This document shows, piece by piece, positions 58,640 through 64,000 of a DNA stretch of 64,000 bases. The DNA is from Thermoleophilia bacterium (lineage in GTDB: Bacteria > Actinomycetota > Thermoleophilia > UBA2241). Numbering within the stretch: position 1 is the first letter of the stretch; the number at the start of each line of letters is the position of its first letter. The notes below the pieces were generated by a model. That model was not told the DNA's origin. It searched no databases and worked only from the letters and a program-made list of their open reading frames with translations. The DNA lies in the NCBI GenBank assembly GCA_041393415.1, contig JAWKKE010000004.1, positions 189,859 to 253,858 on the forward strand, read 5' to 3'. Both the position numbers and the translations under genes were made by a program.

Positions 58640-59956
58640 ATGCGAGTGCTCGTCGTAGGCGGTGGCGGTAGGGAGCACGCGCTCGTTCGTGCGTTCGCGC
58701 GCTCTCCGCTCGCCACCGAAGTGTTCTGCGCTCCCGGCAACGCCGGCACCGGTGACGATGCCACCAATGTCAACATCGGCGCCGAGGACCTGCCGGGCCT
58801 CCTTGCCTTCGCCACAGACAATCGCGTGGACCTCACCGTCGTTGGGCCAGAAGCACCACTGGTCGCCGGCATCACTAATCTGTTCCGAGAACACGGCCTG
58901 AACGTCTTCGGGCCTACACGCGAGGCGGCCGAACTCGAGGGCAGCAAGGCCTTTGCCAAGGAGATCATGCGAGCGGGAGGAGTTCCCACAGCGCACTTCA
59001 GCCGGCACACGTCACACGCCTCCGCACGTGCCGCTATCGCGCGTCAGGACTCATGGCCGGTAGTCGTTAAGGCCGACGGGCTGGCCGCGGGCAAGGGTGT
59101 CCTCATTTGCCATGATCGGGCAGAAGCGGAGGCGGCAATCGAGAGCTGCTTCGTGGAACGCGCGTTTGGCGCCGCAGGCGACGTCGTGATCATCGAGGAT
59201 TTCCTCGCCGGCACCGAGGTTTCCCTGCTCATACTCTGCGACGGCACAACGGCTCTGCCGCTCGCGCCGGCTCAGGACTACAAGCGTATCTTCGTCGGCG
59301 ACCAAGGCCCGAACACCGGAGGGATGGGCAGCTACTGCCCGGTACCCGGTTTCGAAGCGCGGGCCGTCGACGTCGCCATGGAACGGATCGTCGAACCGGT
59401 GATCGCCGCCCTCCACAAGCGCGACATACAGTACCGCGGTGTACTGTACGCGGGTCTCATCGTCAGCACCGAAGGACCCCAGGTTCTCGAGTTCAACTGC
59501 CGCTTCGGCGATCCTGAGACGCAGGCTGTTCTGCCGCGTCTGCAGAGCGACCTCCTCGAGCTCTGCGCTGCCACGGCGTCGGGCGACCTCGCCGGACTCG
59601 CTACGCAGTGGCACCAGAAGGACTGCGTGACGGTAGTCATGGCCTCCGCCGGGTACCCAGCCACCAGCCACAAGGGCGATGTCGTCAGCGGCCTAGACGG
59701 AGCGAGTGAGCTCCCCGACGTACACGTGTATCACGCTGGAACAGAGAGACGTGGCGGAGAAGTCGTAACCGCAGGCGGACGCGTCCTCGCTGTGAGCGCG
59801 CTTGGAGAAGACTTCTCGCAAGCAAGAGACCGGGCCTATGAGGCCTTGGGCCATATCCGCTTCGACGGCCAGCAAGCGAGACCAGACATCGCCGATCGCG
59901 CCGTCAGAGCGCAGCGCGGCGAGATCAGCCTGTTTCCACCCAGCCGAGATGGGTGA
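58640..59956 (+). CDS. purD: Phosphoribosylamine-glycine ligase
   Basis: PurD ligates glycine to phosphoribosylamine (purine synthesis step 2). The 438-residue ATP-grasp protein has MRVLVVGGGGREHALVRAFARS, LTVVGPEAPLVAGI, PVVVKADGLAAGKGVLIC, and FNCRFGDPETQAVLPRL. GGGGGAGG lies just before ATG 58640-58642, which fits family starts. It heads purD-purE-ridA-purB. Confidence 0.96.
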   Translation: MRVLVVGGGGREHALVRAFARSPLATEVFCAPGNAGTGDDATNVNIGAEDLPGLLAFATDNRVDLTVVGPEAPLVAGITNLFREHGLNVFGPTREAAELEGSKAFAKEIMRAGGVPTAHFSRHTSHASARAAIARQDSWPVVVKADGLAAGKGVLICHDRAEAEAAIESCFVERAFGAAGDVVIIEDFLAGTEVSLLILCDGTTALPLAPAQDYKRIFVGDQGPNTGGMGSYCPVPGFEARAVDVAMERIVEPVIAALHKRDIQYRGVLYAGLIVSTEGPQVLEFNCRFGDPETQAVLPRLQSDLLELCAATASGDLAGLATQWHQKDCVTVVMASAGYPATSHKGDVVSGLDGASELPDVHVYHAGTERRGGEVVTAGGRVLAVSALGEDFSQARDRAYEALGHIRFDGQQARPDIADRAVRAQRGEISLFPPSRDG

Positions 59957-59970
59957 AGCGAAGGGAGCCA

Positions 59971-60423
59971 ATGGTGGAACAAACCCAGTCCGCGGTTGAA
60001 CAGCTCTTGCACGGCATCAACCTCGAGCCCGTCCTGGTCGGCGTCATCATGGGCAGCGAGAGCGACCGCGAGGTGATGAACGCAGCCTGTACCGAGCTCG
60101 ATGAGCGCAAGATCAGCTACGAGGTTCACGTCATGTCGGCGCATCGCGACCCCGACAAAGTTGCCCAATATGCCAAGGCAGCGCAGTCGCGCGGGATCAA
60201 GGTGCTCATTGCTGGCGCCGGCAAGGCTGCCGCACTTCCGGGCGTCGTGGCCTCACACACCAACGTGCCCGTCATCGGCGTGCCTATCAAGACCAGCGAT
60301 CTGGGAGGCCTCGACTCACTACTCAGCATCGTTCAGATGCCCTCCGGAGTACCCGTCGCTTGCGTGGCCATCAACGGCGCCCGCAATGCCGCCATTCTCG
60401 CCGCCAAGATCCTCGACGCGTAG
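59971..60423 (+). CDS. purE: N5-carboxyaminoimidazole ribonucleotide mutase
   Basis: PurE class I moves the carboxyl group of N5-CAIR to CAIR. The 150-residue protein has VGVIMGSESDREVMNAAC, VMSAHRDPDKVAQYAKAAQ, IAGAGKAAALPGVVASHTNVPVIGVP and GLDSLLSIVQMPSGVPVA. ATG 59971 behind AAGGGAG is preferred; GTG 59953, overlapping the purD stop, would add six codons. No purK partner is in the window. Confidence 0.95.
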   Translation: MVEQTQSAVEQLLHGINLEPVLVGVIMGSESDREVMNAACTELDERKISYEVHVMSAHRDPDKVAQYAKAAQSRGIKVLIAGAGKAAALPGVVASHTNVPVIGVPIKTSDLGGLDSLLSIVQMPSGVPVACVAINGARNAAILAAKILDA

Positions 60424-60432
60424 GAGTCTTGC

Positions 60433-60810
60433 ATGTCCAAGCACGCCTTCGCCTCACCGGATGCGGCGCCAGCCGTCGGCCCTTACTCCCCGGCACTCGC
60501 CGCCGGTAGCCTAGTCTTCATTTCGGGACAGATCTCCCTCGATCCCGGCGGTGCCGTCGTCGGCGCGACGGCAGCCGACCAGGCCCGTCGCGCACTGGAG
60601 AATCTGCGCGCCACGTTGATCGCAGCTGGGCTAGACCTCGATGCTGTCGCCAAGACGACAGTCTTTCTCAAGGACATGGGCGACTTCGCCGCAGTCAACG
60701 AGGTGTATGCCGAGTTCTTCTCACAGCCGTACCCCGCGCGTTCCGCGGTGGAGGTGGCACGACTGCCGAAAGACCTGCTCGTCGAAATCGAAGCAATCGC
60801 CGTTCGGTGA
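60433..60810 (+). CDS. RidA family reactive-intermediate deaminase
   Basis: RidA removes reactive enamine/imine by-products of PLP enzymes. The 125-residue protein has the family pattern AVGPYSPALAAGSLVFISGQISLDP, QARRALENLRATLIAAGLDLDAVAKTTVFLKDM (in parts) and PARSAVEVARLPKDLLVEIEAIA, with the catalytic Arg of the ARSAVEVA motif. Placed between purE and purB; co-transcription is likely, but a purine role is not established. Confidence 0.93.
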   Translation: MSKHAFASPDAAPAVGPYSPALAAGSLVFISGQISLDPGGAVVGATAADQARRALENLRATLIAAGLDLDAVAKTTVFLKDMGDFAAVNEVYAEFFSQPYPARSAVEVARLPKDLLVEIEAIAVR

Positions 60811-60838
60811 ACCGCAAGACCCTGGAGAGAGGGGAGCA

Positions 60839-62161
60839 ATGATCGAGCGCTACACCCTGCCCGAGATGGGCGCCATCTGGACCGAAGAAGCCAAGATGCA
60901 GGCCTGGCTCGAGGTCGAGATCGCTGCCGTCCGCGCCTGGAACCGTCTGGGCAAGATTCCCGATGAGGCTGTAGCGCAAATCGAAGCGAAGGCGGCCTTC
61001 GACGTGGCCCGCGTGGCAGAGATCGAGGCGATCACGAACCACGACGTCATCGCCTTCCTCACCAATGTCGCAGAGCACGTCGGCGACGCAAGCAAGTACG
61101 TGCACTACGGCATGACTTCCAGCGACATGCTCGATACGGGCCTCGCCCTCCAGATCAAGCGCGCCGGAGCACTCCTCGATGAGGATCTGGTAGCCCTAGG
61201 AAACGTCTTGAGACAGCGCGCGTTCGAATTCCGCGACGCCGTTCAGGTCGGCCGTACCCACGGCATCCACGCGGAACCGATCACCTTCGGGATGAAGCTC
61301 GGCATGTGGGCCTTCGAGACAAGCCGTAATCTCGGGCGCCTGCGCACCGCGACCAGCGAGGCAGCCGTCGGCAAGGTGAGCGGGGCCGTTGGCGCATACA
61401 ACAACGTCGATCCTCGTGTCGAGGAACTCGTCTGCGATGAGCTGGATCTCGGCCTCGAACCCATAAGCAACCAAGTGGTGCAGCGAGACCGGCACGCGGC
61501 ATTCCTGAGCTGCCTAGCCATCATTGGAGCCAGCCTCGAGAAGTTCGCCACAGAGATTCGCCACTTGCAGCGCACCGAAGTGCGTGAAGCCGAGGAGGCT
61601 TTTGGCAAGGGCCAGAAGGGGTCGTCCGCCATGCCCCATAAGCGCAACCCGATCTTGAGCGAACGGATGGCGGGCTGCGCCCGCGTCCTACGCGGCAACG
61701 CCATTGTCGGCCTCGAGAACATGGCGCTCTGGCACGAACGGGACATCAGCCACAGCTCCGCGGAACGCATCGTGCTGCCGGACAGCTGCATCCTGCTCGA
61801 CTACATGCTGCGCAAGTTCACAGCGCTCATGAACACGCTCGTGGTCGACACCGCGCGAATGCTCGCCAACCTCGACCAGAGCTACCGCCTAGTGTTCAGT
61901 GGCGCCATGTTGCTGGCGCTGGTTGACCACGGCATGCTGCGCGAAGACGCGTATCGCGTCGTCCAGGACTGCGCCATGCGCGCCTGGAGCGAGAGAGTCG
62001 ACTTCGGGGATCTCATCAAGCAGAACCCCGAAGCCATGGCGGTCTTGAGCCTTCACGACGTCGATGCAGCCATGAATCCAGATCAGTACGTCCGCGGTCG
62101 CGAGGCGATCTTCGACCGCCTGGTTGCTCTGGAGTTCTCGCCGGCGACGACGCGCAACTAG
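60839..62161 (+). CDS. purB: Adenylosuccinate lyase
   Basis: PurB cleaves SAICAR and adenylosuccinate. The 440-residue protein has MIERYTLPEMGAIWTEEAK, the THGIHAEP loop with general acid/base His, and the fumarase-superfamily signature KGSSAMPHKRNPILSE. ATG 60839-60841 has GGGGAG upstream; the longer frame is spurious. Its stop overlaps the convergent DUF3786 gene by 4 bp. Confidence 0.96.
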   Translation: MIERYTLPEMGAIWTEEAKMQAWLEVEIAAVRAWNRLGKIPDEAVAQIEAKAAFDVARVAEIEAITNHDVIAFLTNVAEHVGDASKYVHYGMTSSDMLDTGLALQIKRAGALLDEDLVALGNVLRQRAFEFRDAVQVGRTHGIHAEPITFGMKLGMWAFETSRNLGRLRTATSEAAVGKVSGAVGAYNNVDPRVEELVCDELDLGLEPISNQVVQRDRHAAFLSCLAIIGASLEKFATEIRHLQRTEVREAEEAFGKGQKGSSAMPHKRNPILSERMAGCARVLRGNAIVGLENMALWHERDISHSSAERIVLPDSCILLDYMLRKFTALMNTLVVDTARMLANLDQSYRLVFSGAMLLALVDHGMLREDAYRVVQDCAMRAWSERVDFGDLIKQNPEAMAVLSLHDVDAAMNPDQYVRGREAIFDRLVALEFSPATTRN

Positions 62162-62802
62162 CGCGCACTCGCCACAAGCATACGCGCCAGGGCCTCGCCA
62201 AGACCGGCGAGATCCTCCGCCGGCAGGACGCGCGCCGCGGCGGAGCTGAACAGAACGCGCGCCTCCGCCGGAAAGTCGTCGTCGCCCTGCCACACCAGAA
62301 CGGCAAGGCGAATCTTGGGCAGCGCGCGAAACGCGTAGCCGGCGTCGGCGAGGTCCAGCTGCTCGCCTGCTTGAGCGCTCGCCACGGCGCGGAAGCGACC
62401 GAGAGATCCTCCTTCGCCCGCAGCGAAAGCCGCAGCCAGTGTCGCTTCGGCGCGCCGCGCGAACGAGGTCGCATAGAACATTCCATCCGGCAATTCGCGA
62501 AACGCATGCCAAGCGTCGTCATCCGACGATCCGTCAGCGCCGATGAGGTAGTGCAGGATCAGGATCGCCACAGCGGCATGCGCCGCTGCAGCACCGCAGG
62601 TCACCTCGCCGGCGGGGTGGGTCACCCGGTACTCGCGCGAGAAGTACGGCACCACAACGTCCGCGCCATCCATCGAACAAGCGGCGAGAGCCGCCTGGCG
62701 ATGCGGATCGGCCGCCGCCCAAGCCTCTCGTGCCACGGAAAGCGCGTCGCGAAACCGGCGCGGCGTCTCGTCCACCGGGCCGCCTTCAGTCGTCTCGGTC
62801 AC
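62158..62802 (-). CDS. DUF3786 domain protein
   Basis: A 214-residue protein matching the DUF3786 pattern: YFSREYRVTHPAGEV, ILILHYLIGADG, WHAFRELPDGMFYATSF, and the Gly-Asp-x-Phe-Pro-Ala end motif VWQGDDDFPAEARVLFS followed by LPAEDLAGLGEAL. Family function is not known; it is often found in anaerobes and corrinoid/methyl metabolism settings. GTG 62800-62802 abuts the upstream stop. It converges on purB with 4-bp overlap. Confidence 0.7.
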   Translation of the reverse strand: MTETTEGGPVDETPRRFRDALSVAREAWAAADPHRQAALAACSMDGADVVVPYFSREYRVTHPAGEVTCGAAAAHAAVAILILHYLIGADGSSDDDAWHAFRELPDGMFYATSFARRAEATLAAAFAAGEGGSLGRFRAVASAQAGEQLDLADAGYAFRALPKIRLAVLVWQGDDDFPAEARVLFSSAAARVLPAEDLAGLGEALARMLVASAR

Positions 62803-63870
62803 CTACTTCCTCACCGTAAACGGACCCGTCCCCCACGGAGAGGCCGCCACAGCCGCCGCCACAGCCTGCCCGTCGTTCCCGGCCCGAAGGGCCGCCAGGA
62901 TGTTCCCGTAGAACCCGTTGCGAATCGTGATCACACTGGCCCTCAGGCCCTGAGACCAACTGTTGTAGATCTTGACACCGTGAGAGTTGAAAGTCCGCGC
63001 GCCCGGCATCGGCTGACTCGTGTTCAGCGGGTTGTAGTGGGCCGTGTTATACCAATGCCCGCCCTCGGCCATCTCCCACGCGACAATCGCGGCGACGTTG
63101 TCGACGGTGAGATCCATGTTGAGACTCTTCAGGAACGCCCGTGCCCACGTCAACTGAGTCACCTTGCCACCCGACGACATCAGTCGCTCCGGCTCGGCGA
63201 GGATCTTCTTGATCTCCGCGACGACATCTCTCAGCAGCGCTTCACGCTCTGCGATCTTGGCATCCATAGCCTCACGTCGTGCATCCAGTTGCGCCTGTGC
63301 AAGGTTCGCTTCTTCGCGATCCGACTCGACGCGTTGCTCCAATCGCCGAGCCTCCGTAGTGAGTCGCTCGAACTCGTTCTCTTCTTCGCGATCCATTCGC
63401 GTGAGGCGCTTCATGAAGTCGAGGACCACCTCAGCGTCGGTCATGGTCGACGAGTTTGCCACAAGATCAACCCAACTGAGACCCCCAACCTTGTACATCT
63501 GGATCATGCGGTCCTCGAGCACCGCGCGTTGTCGAGAGAGCGATCGCTCCGCTCTCTCGTAATCGCGGCGCACTTGCACGAGACGCGCATTCACCTCATC
63601 GACATGTGTCCTCGCGGCGCGCCACTGCGCAGTGAGTTCCCGCATCTCCGTCTCCAAGCGCGTCATCGACGCTCGCATGCTGCGCGCCTGCTTCTGCAAA
63701 TCGTCGAGGGAATCAGGACTCGGCAGCGCGGTCTCGGGCTTCACCGTCACCACATGATACGGTGCCGCCTCCACTGGCCCTGCCCACAGGCCCCCAGCGA
63801 TCATCGCCATAATCCCCAGCGCCACAGCGACGCCAATCCTCAGCAAGCCCTTACCAACCGCGCGCGTCAT
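62803..63870 (-). CDS. Secreted coiled-coil protein with lysozyme-like C-terminal domain
   Basis: A 355-residue exported protein. Signal peptide ~1-36 (IGVAVALGIMAMIAGGLW ... VEAAP), then a PcsB/CwlO-like coiled coil (~50-235) rich in charged heptads (MRASMTRLETEMRELTAQW; RLEQRVESDREEANLAQAQL) and a C-terminal globular part (~245-355; WEMAEGGHWYNTAHYNPLNT, GVKIYNSWSQGLRASVITIRNGFYGNIL), similar to phage-type lysozyme/glucosaminidase-like domains. Probable cell-wall role. ATG 63868-63870. Beyond it, 63871-64000 has only short inverted repeats and no gene. Confidence 0.75.
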   Translation of the reverse strand: MTRAVGKGLLRIGVAVALGIMAMIAGGLWAGPVEAAPYHVVTVKPETALPSPDSLDDLQKQARSMRASMTRLETEMRELTAQWRAARTHVDEVNARLVQVRRDYERAERSLSRQRAVLEDRMIQMYKVGGLSWVDLVANSSTMTDAEVVLDFMKRLTRMDREEENEFERLTTEARRLEQRVESDREEANLAQAQLDARREAMDAKIAEREALLRDVVAEIKKILAEPERLMSSGGKVTQLTWARAFLKSLNMDLTVDNVAAIVAWEMAEGGHWYNTAHYNPLNTSQPMPGARTFNSHGVKIYNSWSQGLRASVITIRNGFYGNILAALRAGNDGQAVAAAVAASPWGTGPFTVRK

Positions 63871-64000
63871 GATCCTCCGTCAAGTGGAACGCTCGACTTC
63901 CCCGAGTCTATCGGCGTCAACCGGCAAGGCTGTTAGCCCTCACTGGTTCAGGAAGGATTCTTGAACTAGACTGACGAATACCAACCGTCATAGTTGGGTA

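Noticed and set aside
62371..63936. Plus-strand open frame of 521 codons antisense to the DUF3786 and coiled-coil genes
   Set aside because: His/Arg-rich shadow of GC-rich minus-strand genes; no SD or domain, while the minus-strand proteins are recognisable.
63940..64000. Inverted repeats near the right edge (GTTCA...TGAAC; TACCAAC...GTTGGGTA)
   Set aside because: Short, imperfect and cut by the window edge; cannot be interpreted.

Overview
The window reads as core chromosome of a GC-rich, Gram-positive-type bacterium, most likely a deep-branching member of the Actinomycetota. That placement is an inference from gene content: a futalosine menaquinone pathway under a Rex regulator, CAP-domain, SLH/NlpC and SpoIID/SpoIVB-like secreted proteins, frequent GTG starts, a MalT-type LuxR regulator and a BirA with an N-terminal HTH. 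I see no rRNA, CRISPR array, insertion sequence or prophage, and base composition looks even throughout.

Layout. 1-2453 (minus): ribosome/secretion block rpmG, tRNA-Trp(CCA), secE, nusG, rplK, rplA (rplA runs off the left edge). 2596-9564: mixed genes (CPBP protease, a divergent MTAP-type phosphorylase, an M23-like anchored protein, a CAP protein, an MrfA/Hrq1-type helicase, a LOG-like protein, a universal stress protein). 9811-16123: large LuxR regulator, birA, bioY behind a perfect BirA-type operator, an HD-GYP membrane protein, and two tandem 8-codon mini-ORFs whose peptide is conserved by synonymous change. 16403-18999: two MFS transporters. 19022-28096 (minus): a compact ten-gene menaquinone operon headed by rex (HepS-like, UbiD, UbiA, UbiX, MenG, prenyl synthase, MqnE, MqnA, MqnC). 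28204-37340: GNAT, a HemB homologue lacking one catalytic lysine, a DUF4388/pseudo-GTPase protein, and cell-envelope proteins (SLH-NlpC/P60, SpoIID, YggT, CAP, S55 peptidase). 37477-38395: rpsI-rplM with a clear promoter. 38407-42009: molybdenum-cofactor operon moaA-moaC-MOSC/MogA fusion-SAM hydrolase with a candidate Moco riboswitch, preceded by a mini-ORF/hairpin/terminator unit. 42175-49724: DUF1361 protein, an orphan TadA-like ATPase, rpsF-ssb-rpsR-rplI, dnaB, pabB-pabC. 49721-53932 (minus): methyltransferase, purC, mscL, then a redox cluster (Rieske, Grx-like, FTR catalytic subunit, Rieske, Fe-type SOD). 54156-63870: FAD oxidoreductase, purA, a secreted protein, a PadR regulator, purD-purE-ridA-purB, DUF3786 and a coiled-coil secreted protein.

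The genes describe a respiring organism with menaquinone, molybdoenzymes, redox sensing by Rex, defence against oxygen (SOD plus ferredoxin-linked thiol reduction), de novo purine and folate synthesis and an elaborate cell wall. The most novel-looking signal is the mini-ORF pair at 15989-16123; next are the HemB variant, the three-element alternative hairpin after sodA, and the mini-ORF/attenuator-like unit at 41901-42030.
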